Positions 1 through 8,663 of a DNA stretch of 57,681 bases are shown one piece after another. The notes below the pieces were generated by a model. That model searched no databases, was not told the origin of the DNA, and saw only the letters and a program-made list of their open reading frames with translations. Made by a program: the position numbers and the translations under genes. The stretch's first letter is position 1. Each line of letters begins with the position of its first letter. The stretch lies in IMG/VR virus record IMGVR_UViG_3300010403_000007, positions 1-57,681 of that record. One strand, 5' to 3'. This stretch comes from a virus.

Positions 1-123
1 CGACGGTGCCGTCGGTCTCGTCGTACTTGATCTCGTCGTTGGTGTGTCCGAGCTTCATGGGGTGCCTCCTGGTTTGGTCTGTCGTCGTGCTGTAGACCAA
101 TAGTAGACACCCCTTGACGCGTC
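1..123. repeat. Terminal redundancy, left copy
   Basis: Bases 1-123 are identical to 57559-57681. The copy contains the first 58 bases of the gene encoded at 57290-57616 and most of its promoter. This shows that the two contig ends join. It could be an assembly overlap of a circular or circularly permuted genome, or a true short direct terminal repeat. The sequence alone cannot separate these. Confidence 0.97.
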
Positions 124-129
124 TGTCAA
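100..129 (-). promoter_or_regulatory. Leftward promoter with palindromic operator
   Basis: On the minus strand, -35 TTGACA (rc of 124-129) and -10 TACTAT (rc of 100-105) are 18 bases apart and sit about 40 bases upstream of the start codon at 58 (the same gene as 57290-57616). The -35 lies inside the palindrome TTGAC-N6-GTCAA, which recurs at two other promoters in the window. A repressor site is inferred. In the right-hand copy the -35 is cut off by the contig end, so the promoter is only complete when the ends are joined. Confidence 0.75.
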
Positions 130-326
130 CCCTTGCGGGTTACCGCCTTCGCCGCCGACGCCAGCGACTGCCTTACCCGCAACACCGGCCGCAGGTTACG
201 CAGGAACGTGCGTGCCTCCTTGCCGCTCATCCCCGGCCCGTCATCCTCGTCATCGTCGTCGACCAGACGGAACCCGACGGTCCCGTAGTGGTCGTCCAAC
301 TCCTGAAGCGGATTCTTCTCAGCCAT
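126..326 (-). CDS. Small acidic hypothetical protein
   Basis: A 66-residue protein whose start overlaps the stop of the ADP-ribosyltransferase gene (TGATG), so it is translationally coupled to it. It has a run of aspartate and glutamate around residues 23-29 and a basic C-terminal half. I recognise no domain. As the last gene of the late leftward operon before the promoter at 100-129, it could be a partner of the large virion protein, but that is inference from position only. Confidence 0.6.
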   Translation of the reverse strand: MAEKNPLQELDDHYGTVGFRLVDDDDEDDGPGMSGKEARTFLRNLRPVLRVRQSLASAAKAVTRKG

Positions 327-3300
327 CAGACCCCCTCATTCGTCTTGACTCCCACGACGCGGACACGCATGTGCGTCTTGCCGTTCTTCTGCTCGACAGA
401 GATGACCTTGAACTTCAGCCCGGCCGCCAGCAGCATCTCGTTCTCACCGCCGTAAGCGGAGATCGGCTGAACGAACGCTCCCGGGGTGCCCGCCGGGGCC
501 TCGATGGTCAGCTGAAGCGGGTGACTGGAGAAGTGCCCGCCCGACCCCGCCACTGACGTCGACACGAAGCCCTTGTCCTCGAACGTCTTGCCGACCATGT
601 CCTCCGGGTGCGACTGGAAGTTCGCGATGTCCGGCGGCCAGCCGGTGCCCCGCAGAAGCAGCATGTGCTTCGGCATCGGGATCATCGACGCCTGAACATC
701 CAGGACGTCCTGCTTGACGTTCTTGGCGAACGATCCGTCGCCGCGAAGCCAGTTGTTCATGCCGGTGAACGCGTGCAGCCCGTTCTCTGTGTACCGCTTG
801 ATCGCAGCCTTCTGCTTCGCCGAGTGGACGATGCCGTTGGCCTTCAAGTATTCGTCCTGCCACGCCTTGGCCTGCGCCGACGTGGCCGCGTGGAAGGCCG
901 ACGCGGCCAGGCTCTTGTCGAACTTGCCGGGGCCTGCCAGGTCCTGAACCTTCTGGCCCGGGGCGAGGGTGACGCCCTTCGGCATGGTCAGTTCGCCGGT
1001 GAGTTCCTTGACGACCTTCGGGTCGGGCGTGCTGTTCGCCTGCGCGTACGCCTTACCGGCGGGGGTCGCCAGCCAGTCGGTGACCTTCTTCTCCATCATG
1101 TGGGCGTTGGCGACGCCCAGACTCTTGGAGTGCTTCTCGTCGATCGACTTGAGCACCTGGTCGACGGACAGGCCGCCGGGCACGTCCTTGCTGTAGGCGG
1201 CGGTCAGGTTGACCAGGTTGTCGAATACGTCCTCGGTCGGGTCGGCCAGGTACTTGCCCTTGGGCATGCCCTTGAAGTTGCTGAGGATGCTGCCCTTGAT
1301 CGCGTCCGGGACGTTGGCGGTGGAGCTGCCGCCGCCGAGCGTCACCGGCGCTCCGGTGGCCTTCTTCGCGGCGGGCGTGGCGGCCTTCGTGGCGGCCGGG
1401 GCGGCAGGATTGCCGAGCTTGCCGAGCTTCTTATCCTGCGCCGTCAGATGGGCCACACCGAGCTTCGGGCCGACCTTCGCGGCCATGTACTGCTTGGCCG
1501 AGGCGGTCTTGCCGAAGTTCGGGCCGTTGTAGCTAGCCGACTTGTAGTAGCCGCCTTCGGCCGCTGCCGCCTTGACCGCCGGAGAGTCGATCTTCGGCAG
1601 GGAGCGCTTCTTCAGCCCGGCCGCCGTCCGGATCGTGTCCAGCTGCTTCTGCGCCGCGTACAGCTTGCCGCTGAACTGCGATTCGAGGGTGTCCCGTTCG
1701 TTGACCTTCTGGTGCCAGACCTTCCACTCCGGGCCACCCGTGATGATGATGCCGGTGTCCGGTTCCGTGGGAACGTTCGCCTTCGCCGCTTCCGCTTCGG
1801 CGTGCGCGAGCGCCACCTTCCCGGACAGTTCCCTCAGGTCCGTCACGTTCTGGCTGAACGCCGGGTACTGCGAGTGCTCCTTCATCTTCGCGCTCGCGAG
1901 ACCGGTGGTGCCGTAAGAGACCGCCTTCAGGGCGTTGTCGCCCCACGCCTTCGCGTAGACGGTCCCGATCGTCTGCTTGTCGAAATCGGACAGCGTCACC
2001 TGCGGCTTCGCCGGGACAGGCGTCTTGTCGGCAATCTCTTTGAACGCGGCCTTCGCCTCGTTCAGCTGCTTCAACTGGTCGGCGCCCTGCTTCGGGAGGT
2101 AGCTGTACTTGTCGGCCAGCTGGTCCTTGTGAAGCGCGATGATCTTCTTGTCATCGGCGGTCAGGACACCGCCGTTGACGTCCTTGCCGGTCAGCAGCGT
2201 CTTGTTGTGGTTCTTGCCGATGTGGTTCTTCAGGTGAGTCTCGATGAAGGTGGTCTTCATGTACTGCTCACCGAGACCCTGCACCACTGCGAGCTTCGCG
2301 GCGACCGCCGGATTGGCCAGCACCGCCGGGTCGTAGCCGGAGCTGACCTGCTTCGCCAGATCACCCGAGAGGCTTGACGCACTCTTCAGGTCGTCCGGAG
2401 TCAATACCAAGCTCGGAGAGACCGCGTCCCAGCCGAGGATCTCCCCCGCCCGGTCGGAGATCTGCGCCGGGCTCATCTTGTCCGGCGCGGGCGCGTTGGC
2501 CTTCTTCAGGGCGGCCTGAAGCTTGTCCTCCAGGCCCTTCTTGGCCTGCTTCGCCTCGTCGCTGAGATCGTCCATCTCGGCAGGCCCGGTCTTGACCGGG
2601 TGGTCCAGAAGGTGCTTCTGGTAGCGGAGGAGGGCGGCCTTCTCGATGGGGCTGAGCTTGTCGGTGACCATCGGCGAACTGTCGGCGTACAGGGTCTTCG
2701 AGACCTTGTTGTACGCCTTCTTCTTCGCTTCGGCGACGTACTTGGCGTACAGCTCGGCACTCTTGGCCTTCTTGAACTCGGCCATGGCCTGCTTGATGTC
2801 GGGCTGCCCGGTGATCGACGAGTCGTACAGGCTCGTGATGCCGTCGGTGAGGCTCTGCGCATCCGAGGTGGCACTCTTCAGGCGGGCCGGGCTGTCCGGG
2901 TCTTCCAGGTCGCTGACACCGGCCCTCAGGAACGCGACCGACTGGAGGGCGGAGATGGGTGCGGCGTCAGCAAGCTGCTTCGCTTCGGCCTGAGACACCG
3001 AGTGGTTGAGCATGTCCTTCGCGAAGGACGCGGGCGCCTTCGCGGCGGGCTTCGACTCGGGGGCGGCCGACGTCTTCGCCTTGCTGAACTTGTCGGCCAG
3101 GGCGGCCGCCGCAGCCTTCTTCTTCGGGTCGAGGAACTTCGTCTCGCCCTTCTTCAGCTCCGCGAGGATCTTCGACTTCGTGTCCGGGTCGAGGGTCTGG
3201 AATTCCTCGGGGGTGAGCTTCTCGTAGGCGGCGAGGTGATTCTTGGACCAGGACGCGCCGAGGGCCTTGCCGTTGGCCATGTCGACGGCGTGCTTGATGT

Positions 3301-4783
3301 GCGCGGGCTGGCTGGTCTTGGCGACCGCCTTCGCGACGGCTGTATCCGCGCTGGACGGCTTCGGGAGACCGTTCTTGATCAGGTCTTCGACGGCCTTCTT
3401 CACCGTCGGCTTCGGAGTTGCGTCGCCCAGCTTCGGGGCGGCAGGCTCCGCCTTCTTCAGTCCGGCGTTAGCTGGAGTGAACAGGTCCGACGGGGTCTTG
3501 CCGTCGGCGGGCTTGTAGTGCCCTGCCTGCTTGTCCCAGATGATCAGGCCCTTGTTGTGCAGGGCGTCGAGGGTGAGCTTGTTCACGCCGGGCTGTCCGG
3601 CGGCGGGGGTGAACTTCTCACCGGCAACGATCTTGGCGAGGGCTTCCTTCTGTGCCGGGCTGGACGGCTCGTTCGGGCCGCCGAGCTTCTGAGCGGGCTT
3701 GTCCGCCGCCGGAGCGGCCGGGGCCTTCTTCTCCGGCTTCGGCTTCGGGGTGTACGTCTCGGACAGCTTCGGCTTCGCCTTGTGCGCCTCCAGGGCGGCC
3801 TTGGCGTCGGCCACCTTCTTCTCGGCCGCCGACACCTTGGACTCGGCTTCGGCGACCTTCTTCGCCTGGGGGGCGAGAGCCTTCTCTTCGGCGGGGGTGG
3901 CGGGTGCCTGTTTGCGGTCGAGGCTTTCGAGGAGGTCGGTGGCCTTCTTCTGCTGTGGGCCGAACCCATCCTTTTTGATCTTGGCGAGTTCGCCCCGGAT
4001 CACGTCCTGCTCGGAACCGGACAGCGCCTCCCACTGCTCCGGCGTGATCTTCGCGGCCTTGTCCAGCTTGTACTGCGGGGTGACCTTGTCCTGTGCGATG
4101 ACCGCCGCGATGCCCTTCGACGCCACGGTGGGCTTCTTGCCCTTCGCGCCCTTCTCGTCGGTGGCGTCGGTGACCTTTACCGTCTTCACGGCCTGCCCCA
4201 GCGTGTGCTTGCCGGGCTCGTTCGTCTTCACGCCGTTGGCCTGGCTGATGGCCTTACCGGCCTCGTGCGCCTCACCGCCCGCGCTGGCCGCTTCCTTCCC
4301 GGCGTTCGGGTGGGGCTTCGCGACGATCGGCGTGAGCAGCTTCTTGGGGATCGGCTTGCCCTGCGCCTTGAGTTCCTGGATCTTCGCGACCCGCTTGGCG
4401 TTGGCTTTTGCGACCCGGGCCGCTTCGACCTGCTTCCACGCTCCGGGGGCGACCTTGTGCAGGGTGCCCTTCCAGCCCTTGCACGGGCCCGGGTGCAGCG
4501 GGTTGAGGCAGGCGGTCAGCGAGCAGGTGTCGTGGGCGTCGTCGTCCTGGTACGTCCACGCCTTCAGGGACGCGATGATCTGGTCGGTCTTGCCGAGGGG
4601 AAACGGGGCGGTTCCTGAGGCGACGGCCGCGACGATGGCGTCGTTGGCAACCTGAACGGCGATGGCGATCACGTCGAGCCCTGGCGGCGTTGCGCTGGCG
4701 TAGAGGGTGAAGGTGCTGTCCGCGGCACCGTCGAACGCGATCACGTGATAGGTGCTCTCGCTGAGGTCACCGAGCTTCGCCAT
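326..4783 (-). CDS. Giant virion-type protein with C-terminal ADP-ribosyltransferase domain
   Basis: About 1485 residues. The last ~160 residues carry the R-S-E signature of arginine-type mono-ADP-ribosyltransferases: an Arg in LLLRGTG (near base 650), an STS in GFVSTSV (near 570) and an ExE in GGENEML (near 440). The catalytic glutamates are therefore present. The N-terminal part has a Cys/His cluster followed by PGPCKGWK. The middle is Lys/Ala-rich, with coiled-coil-like and low-complexity blocks. Phage proteins of this kind are usually packaged and injected to modify host proteins; that role is inferred here. The start at 4783 is preceded by a TATGCT box six bases upstream, suggesting a leaderless start. 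An in-frame ATG at 4813, inside the 13-base motif, is the alternative. Neither has a clear ribosome site. Confidence 0.88.
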   Translation of the reverse strand: MAKLGDLSESTYHVIAFDGAADSTFTLYASATPPGLDVIAIAVQVANDAIVAAVASGTAPFPLGKTDQIIASLKAWTYQDDDAHDTCSLTACLNPLHPGPCKGWKGTLHKVAPGAWKQVEAARVAKANAKRVAKIQELKAQGKPIPKKLLTPIVAKPHPNAGKEAASAGGEAHEAGKAISQANGVKTNEPGKHTLGQAVKTVKVTDATDEKGAKGKKPTVASKGIAAVIAQDKVTPQYKLDKAAKITPEQWEALSGSEQDVIRGELAKIKKDGFGPQQKKATDLLESLDRKQAPATPAEEKALAPQAKKVAEAESKVSAAEKKVADAKAALEAHKAKPKLSETYTPKPKPEKKAPAAPAADKPAQKLGGPNEPSSPAQKEALAKIVAGEKFTPAAGQPGVNKLTLDALHNKGLIIWDKQAGHYKPADGKTPSDLFTPANAGLKKAEPAAPKLGDATPKPTVKKAVEDLIKNGLPKPSSADTAVAKAVAKTSQPAHIKHAVDMANGKALGASWSKNHLAAYEKLTPEEFQTLDPDTKSKILAELKKGETKFLDPKKKAAAAALADKFSKAKTSAAPESKPAAKAPASFAKDMLNHSVSQAEAKQLADAAPISALQSVAFLRAGVSDLEDPDSPARLKSATSDAQSLTDGITSLYDSSITGQPDIKQAMAEFKKAKSAELYAKYVAEAKKKAYNKVSKTLYADSSPMVTDKLSPIEKAALLRYQKHLLDHPVKTGPAEMDDLSDEAKQAKKGLEDKLQAALKKANAPAPDKMSPAQISDRAGEILGWDAVSPSLVLTPDDLKSASSLSGDLAKQVSSGYDPAVLANPAVAAKLAVVQGLGEQYMKTTFIETHLKNHIGKNHNKTLLTGKDVNGGVLTADDKKIIALHKDQLADKYSYLPKQGADQLKQLNEAKAAFKEIADKTPVPAKPQVTLSDFDKQTIGTVYAKAWGDNALKAVSYGTTGLASAKMKEHSQYPAFSQNVTDLRELSGKVALAHAEAEAAKANVPTEPDTGIIITGGPEWKVWHQKVNERDTLESQFSGKLYAAQKQLDTIRTAAGLKKRSLPKIDSPAVKAAAAEGGYYKSASYNGPNFGKTASAKQYMAAKVGPKLGVAHLTAQDKKLGKLGNPAAPAATKAATPAAKKATGAPVTLGGGSSTANVPDAIKGSILSNFKGMPKGKYLADPTEDVFDNLVNLTAAYSKDVPGGLSVDQVLKSIDEKHSKSLGVANAHMMEKKVTDWLATPAGKAYAQANSTPDPKVVKELTGELTMPKGVTLAPGQKVQDLAGPGKFDKSLAASAFHAATSAQAKAWQDEYLKANGIVHSAKQKAAIKRYTENGLHAFTGMNNWLRGDGSFAKNVKQDVLDVQASMIPMPKHMLLLRGTGWPPDIANFQSHPEDMVGKTFEDKGFVSTSVAGSGGHFSSHPLQLTIEAPAGTPGAFVQPISAYGGENEMLLAAGLKFKVISVEQKNGKTHMRVRVVGVKTNEGV

Positions 4784-4801
4784 GCCGTCAGCATAGCGAT
4801 T

Positions 4802-4814
4802 GTTTTTGATCATG
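4802..4814 (+). repeat. Dispersed 13-base motif GTTTTTGATCATG (one of 16)
   Basis: Exact copy of the motif GTTTTYGATCWTG that occurs 16 times in the window. Here it lies just upstream of the ADP-ribosyltransferase gene, reading CATGATCAAAAAC in the transcribed sense. The other copies are at 7077, 9168, 18713, 19541, 20768, 21646, 30365, 31423, 33106 (12 of 13), 43088, 44060, 46855, 47434, 53885 and 55055. See the finding on this motif. Confidence 0.9.
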
Positions 4815-4824
4815 GTCGGCGCCG

Positions 4825-4862
4825 TTCCACGGTGTCCCGGGACGTTTCAGGACACCGTGGAA
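4825..4862 (-). terminator. Strong hairpin between epimerase and ADP-ribosyltransferase genes
   Basis: A perfect 13-base-pair inverted repeat (4825-4837 with 4850-4862) and a 12-base loop. It has no T-run on the leftward downstream side, so it may be a processing or attenuation hairpin rather than a simple intrinsic terminator. Confidence 0.5.
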
Positions 4863-4873
4863 AAGGCCGGACG

Positions 4874-5752
4874 TCACAACTTCAGCGCGCGGGCGATGCC
4901 CTCTTCGAGCGTGACCTCAGGCTGGTAGTAACGGTGGAAACGGCCCGGATCACCGACCCGGTACTGGACACCGTTCGGGCGGTTCGACAGCGTCTTGACG
5001 ATCGCCTTGTGACCGGCCTGGCGAGCCGCCATCAACACCAACTCCCCCATCGACGTGCCGACGCCGGTGCACAGGTTCACCGGATCGGTGGTACCCGACT
5101 CCGCGACCGCGAGCATGCCCTTGACGACGTCGGAAATGTGGATCCAGTCCCGGGTCTGGGATCCGTTGCCCCACACGGTGAGCGGGTCCTCACGGCGTTT
5201 CACGCGCTCGACGATGGCCCGGAACGGGAAGTTCTCCGACTGGTCCTCGCCGTAGCCGGAGAACGGCCGCACCACGGTGACCTTCACGCCACTACGGCGG
5301 GCGGCGGCGGCCAGCTTCTCCCCGGTGATCTTCGTCCACCCGTACGCCGCATCAGGGGCGCTGAAATCGTCCAGGTCAAGGTCGTCTTCGGAGAGGTGGC
5401 CGTAGATGCTGGACGACTGCATCTCCACCGGGTACGCGGCCGAGGAGGACAGGTAGATGACGTGCCGCTGCTCGGTGCGTGCCGCCCATTCGAACATGGC
5501 CGAGTCGAGAAGCACGTTCTTGGCGAAGTGTTCGGCCTCGTTGTCGATGGCCTCGCGGTGCGGGCTGGACGCGGCGGCATGAACGACCAGGTCGTACGGC
5601 TGCGTGGACCCACGGAAGTAGTCGGCGGCGTCGCGGGGCATGCTCGGGTGGGCGATGTCGCAGCGGACGACCGCCCATCCCCTGGCCTGCAGTTCTGCAA
5701 CCATGTGGCGGCCGACGAAGCCGTGCGAACCGGTGACGAGAGCCTTCTTCAC
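4874..5752 (-). CDS. NAD-dependent epimerase/dehydratase (SDR family)
   Basis: 292 residues from a GTG that overlaps the methyltransferase stop (GTGA). The N-terminus has the Rossmann motif TGSHGFVGRH (GxxGxxG). A serine triad residue lies in YLSSSAAYP and the catalytic YxxxK is YGWTK. These are the hallmarks of extended short-chain dehydrogenases acting on nucleotide sugars (UDP-glucose 4-epimerase/4,6-dehydratase-like). It forms a coupled cassette with the methyltransferase and glycosyltransferase just upstream. The likely job is making or modifying a sugar for glycan decoration of the virion or another target. The substrate cannot be read from sequence. Confidence 0.88.
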   Translation of the reverse strand: MKKALVTGSHGFVGRHMVAELQARGWAVVRCDIAHPSMPRDAADYFRGSTQPYDLVVHAAASSPHREAIDNEAEHFAKNVLLDSAMFEWAARTEQRHVIYLSSSAAYPVEMQSSSIYGHLSEDDLDLDDFSAPDAAYGWTKITGEKLAAAARRSGVKVTVVRPFSGYGEDQSENFPFRAIVERVKRREDPLTVWGNGSQTRDWIHISDVVKGMLAVAESGTTDPVNLCTGVGTSMGELVLMAARQAGHKAIVKTLSNRPNGVQYRVGDPGRFHRYYQPEVTLEEGIARALKL

Positions 5753-6354
5753 TTCTGCACCTCCGCGAGGACGAGCTGGAACGGGCCGACCGGCTCGTGG
5801 ATGAGGATGGTGAACCCGGCGCCCTGGATCAGTTCGGCGTATCCGGGCGGGTCGAATGCCCACGCGTGGCATTCGTCGTGGTTGTCGGCGTTCTCGATCC
5901 ACGGTGACGACGCGACCAGGAACCGGGAGTTCCCGGCGATCCAGGCGAGGGCTTCGGCCGGGTCGGTGAGGTGCTCCAGGACTTCGGTGACGACGGTGAT
6001 GTCCCCGAACGCGACGAGGTCCCGGTCGTCGTCACAGCCGAACACGTCGAGGGCGAACGCCTGCACCTGCCGCTGGCGCCAGCCTTCCGCGTTCGACGGC
6101 TGGAAGTCGTAGCCCCACGCCTTGACGCTGGGGCCTTTCTGGAGCAGGGACAGCAGGCCACCGTCACCGCAGCCGAGGTCGGACACGGTCGGGGATTCGA
6201 GGCGGGCGGCGGCGAGCCGGACGAACTCGGCCGCCTTCTCCAGGCGGGGCCGGTGGTGGGGCTGGTCGACGTGCGGGGCCCGTTCCCGGTGTTCGTGGAA
6301 TTCGGCGGTGGACACGTGCGCGGTGTCGCCGTCGAACAGCTTCCAGGCGGTCAC
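5749..6354 (-). CDS. Class I SAM-dependent methyltransferase
   Basis: 201 residues, GTG start overlapping the glycosyltransferase stop. Motif I is DLGCGDGGLL near residue 59, followed by an acidic strand-2 residue in YDFQPS and the motif VVTEVLEHL, which is typical of small-molecule and sugar methyltransferases rather than DNA methylases (no DPPY/NPPY). Its position between a glycosyltransferase and an epimerase suggests O- or N-methylation of a sugar. The real substrate is unknown. Confidence 0.85.
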   Translation of the reverse strand: MTAWKLFDGDTAHVSTAEFHEHRERAPHVDQPHHRPRLEKAAEFVRLAAARLESPTVSDLGCGDGGLLSLLQKGPSVKAWGYDFQPSNAEGWRQRQVQAFALDVFGCDDDRDLVAFGDITVVTEVLEHLTDPAEALAWIAGNSRFLVASSPWIENADNHDECHAWAFDPPGYAELIQGAGFTILIHEPVGPFQLVLAEVQK

Positions 6355-7064
6355 TTGCGCAACTCCTGAACCTTCTCGATGTCGCTGAGGAGGTGGCCGT
6401 GCGCGTAGTCCTTGCCGATGTATTCGGCGTACGCGGCTGCGTCCTGCTGGTACATCGTCCTGGCGTTCACGCGGTGGTAGCCCTCGTCCATGGCGGCCTT
6501 ACCCGCGAACGGGTGCACGTGCTCCACGATCACGTCGGGCAGGTAACGGATGCAGTTCGCGCCTTTGCCGAGGTCGCGCCAGTAGTTGTCGACGAACAGG
6601 TGCGTCAGCCTGGTCGGGGCGATGTGCCCGAGGGCGCGGGGGATGTCGGCGGTCATGGCGACCTGCGTGGGGATCCGCTCGCCCTGGAGCAGGTCGTTGC
6701 CGTAGACGAGGCCGGTGCCCATCTCGCGGAGCGTTTCGAGGTACGAGCGGTCCCAGCCTTTGGTGCGGGGCCGGTGGTCGTCGCCCATGAAGCCGACGGC
6801 GTACGGGAAGGCGGTCTTCAGGAAGAAGGCGGCGGCGGAGTTGAGGGCGCCGACCATGGTGGGGGTGCCCTGGTTGACCCACAGGTCGATGTTTGCGGCG
6901 GACCGGACGATCGCCGAGTAGGCGGGCAGCTCGGGGTCGGTCTGGTCAACGGCGGCGACGAGGCGCGTGTCGGAGGTGCAGGTGTTGCGGAACGCTTCGG
7001 TGAGTTCGGCGATGGCGCCGGGGCGGCTCCGGGTTGGCACTATGACCAGCAGGTCAGCACCCAT
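6351..7064 (-). CDS. Glycosyltransferase, GT-A-like
   Basis: About 237 residues beginning MGADLLVIVPTRSRP, a family 2-like N-terminus, with a DxD-like acidic motif in FMGDDHRP. The start at 7064 has GGAGGAG directly upstream, and the 13-base motif sits just before that ribosome site. It is the first of three overlapping genes (glycosyltransferase, methyltransferase, epimerase). It would transfer a sugar to a capsid or tail protein, or build a short glycan. The acceptor is unknown. Confidence 0.8.
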   Translation of the reverse strand: MGADLLVIVPTRSRPGAIAELTEAFRNTCTSDTRLVAAVDQTDPELPAYSAIVRSAANIDLWVNQGTPTMVGALNSAAAFFLKTAFPYAVGFMGDDHRPRTKGWDRSYLETLREMGTGLVYGNDLLQGERIPTQVAMTADIPRALGHIAPTRLTHLFVDNYWRDLGKGANCIRYLPDVIVEHVHPFAGKAAMDEGYHRVNARTMYQQDAAAYAEYIGKDYAHGHLLSDIEKVQELRK

Positions 7065-7224
7065 CTTCTCTCCTCCGTTTTTGATCATGGTTTGCGGCGT
7101 GCTCGTATGCCATGAACATACGCTTCTCTGTCACCCGGGCGTACCGGGCGGTCGCCCGGTCCCGCGCAACCTCGCACCGGATGCCGTGACCGGGCACGTC
7201 ACAGTGCGAACGTTTGCGCAGCAT
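7054..7224 (-). CDS. Small basic protein with Cys/His cluster
   Basis: 56 residues starting three bases after the Mu F gene stop (TGAGGATG) and ending ten bases inside the next gene. It contains HCDVPGHGIRC near the N-terminus, a possible metal site, and a very basic C-terminus. No domain recognised. The 13-base motif is read here in a different frame (HDQK instead of MIKN), which argues that the motif is conserved as nucleic acid rather than protein. Confidence 0.5.
   Translation of the reverse strand: MLRKRSHCDVPGHGIRCEVARDRATARYARVTEKRMFMAYEHAANHDQKRRREDGC
7077..7089 (+). repeat. Dispersed 13-base motif GTTTTTGATCATG
   Basis: An exact copy that, in the leftward sense, directly precedes the GGAGGAG ribosome site of the glycosyltransferase. 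Confidence 0.9.
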
Positions 7225-7226
7225 CC

Positions 7227-8663
7227 TCACGACTTGGCGGCCTTCTTCAACGTGTCGTTCTCGGCCGCCTCGCGCGCCTTCTTCCCGGCGGCGGCCTTCG
7301 CCTTGCGGTACGCGGCCCGCTGCTTCTTCGACATGCCCGCGAGCTTCTTCTGCTCGGCACGCCGTTCGAGGATCTTCGCGGCCCGCTTCTTCAGGGTCTC
7401 CTTCTGCCGGGCTGCACGCCGGTCCAGGCTGTCCTGTTCCCGCGCGTCGCGGTCGCCCTGGCGGGTGGCGCCCTTGTCGGCACGGGCCGCCTCAGCGAGC
7501 TTCTGCTTGTGCGGGCCGAGGGCCTTGCGGTAGCCGGAGATCGCCTTGCGGGCCATCGCGGCGAGCTTCGGGTTGCCGGGGTTCTGCGCGGCGACCGCCT
7601 GCGCCTGCTGGATGGCCTTGGTGAGGCCGGACACGGCGGTCTGCGCGACCTGCGCCGGGGTCTTCTTCGTCTCCTCCTGATACCCGGGTTCGCGTTCGCC
7701 GCGCTTCTGGCCCTTGCACAGGCCCGGCTTGTGGGTCTGCATGCAGAACTGCCCGTCGGTGCACGCCGCCTGCAGCAGGCTCACCCCGGACGCGGCCAGA
7801 GACGGAGGGCCCTTGTACTGCCGGTTGGACATGTCCGTCGGCTCGCCTGCCACTTCGAGGAGCATCACGCAGCGGCAGTTGATGACCTGGTTCGCGGGTC
7901 CGGCCGGGTCGTGTGGGTACATCATCTCGACGCCGACGATCGCGTCGCCGGTCTTCTCGTCCACGCCCGCGCCGAGAACGAACGGTTCGGCCCACGGGAC
8001 GGTCTGGCCGTCGGCTTCACGATGGTCGGGCCGGGTGCGGTGGTCTTCGGTGGCCAGCCACCGCTTCACGTATTCGGTGTCCGGGTCCGCTTCGACGATC
8101 ATCGCGAACGCGTCGTACAGGCCGCCGTTGTAGGCGCCGACAACCTCCGTGCGGGCGATGGTCCGGGCCCGGTTCTTCCACGTCTTCTGGTCGGTGCCGG
8201 TGAGGAGTTCTTCGATCTGTTCCTGCACGTCGGGGATGCTGGCGCCGTTCGTGGTACCAGCGTCGATGATCGTCTGAACGAGGCCGAACACCTCGTCCGG
8301 GACGTTCTTGAGCCGGTTCTCGGTGCCCGCGATCCAGTTCCTGACGAACGGCCGCGAATCGAACACGACGTTGTCGCCGAACAGATCCTCATACGGGGCG
8401 GCGAGAACTTCCCGGGCGACCTTCTCCGAGTAGCGGCTGACGATGTCGGCCCACTTCTGGCCCTGGGAGAAGACGGTCATCGGGTCGGGTACGAGGGCGA
8501 GCTGCGCGACACCACCGGCGAACATGGCCGCCTGCACGGCGGCGAGCCATTCGGTGATCATGTCGAGGTACGCCTCATACAGGGCGGGCTCGTACTGCGC
8601 GAAGACGTCAACGGCCGCCTGCTGCTGCGCGGCGGCGTCGGGCAGCTGCTCCGGTGTCGGCAT
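7227..8663 (-). CDS. Mu F-like minor head (head morphogenesis) protein
   Basis: 478 residues, adjacent to the portal as usual for this family. The Mu F domain is in the middle: IARTEVVGAYNGG, then DHRTRPDH and the closing NCRC of that domain near residue 280. After it comes a Cys/His cluster ending THKPGLCKGQK, which resembles the cluster near the N-terminus of the ADP-ribosyltransferase protein. The C-terminal third is a Lys/Ala/Arg-rich coiled coil. These proteins sit inside the portal vertex and act in head assembly or DNA injection. Confidence 0.92.
   Translation of the reverse strand: MPTPEQLPDAAAQQQAAVDVFAQYEPALYEAYLDMITEWLAAVQAAMFAGGVAQLALVPDPMTVFSQGQKWADIVSRYSEKVAREVLAAPYEDLFGDNVVFDSRPFVRNWIAGTENRLKNVPDEVFGLVQTIIDAGTTNGASIPDVQEQIEELLTGTDQKTWKNRARTIARTEVVGAYNGGLYDAFAMIVEADPDTEYVKRWLATEDHRTRPDHREADGQTVPWAEPFVLGAGVDEKTGDAIVGVEMMYPHDPAGPANQVINCRCVMLLEVAGEPTDMSNRQYKGPPSLAASGVSLLQAACTDGQFCMQTHKPGLCKGQKRGEREPGYQEETKKTPAQVAQTAVSGLTKAIQQAQAVAAQNPGNPKLAAMARKAISGYRKALGPHKQKLAEAARADKGATRQGDRDAREQDSLDRRAARQKETLKKRAAKILERRAEQKKLAGMSKKQRAAYRKAKAAAGKKAREAAENDTLKKAAKS

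Noticed and set aside
608-4618. Long rightward open frames opposite the ADP-ribosyltransferase gene (608-2377 and 2600-4618)
   Set aside because: They are GC-rich mirror frames of a well-formed coding gene, with Arg/Val/Leu/Gly-skewed composition and no ribosome sites or motifs.
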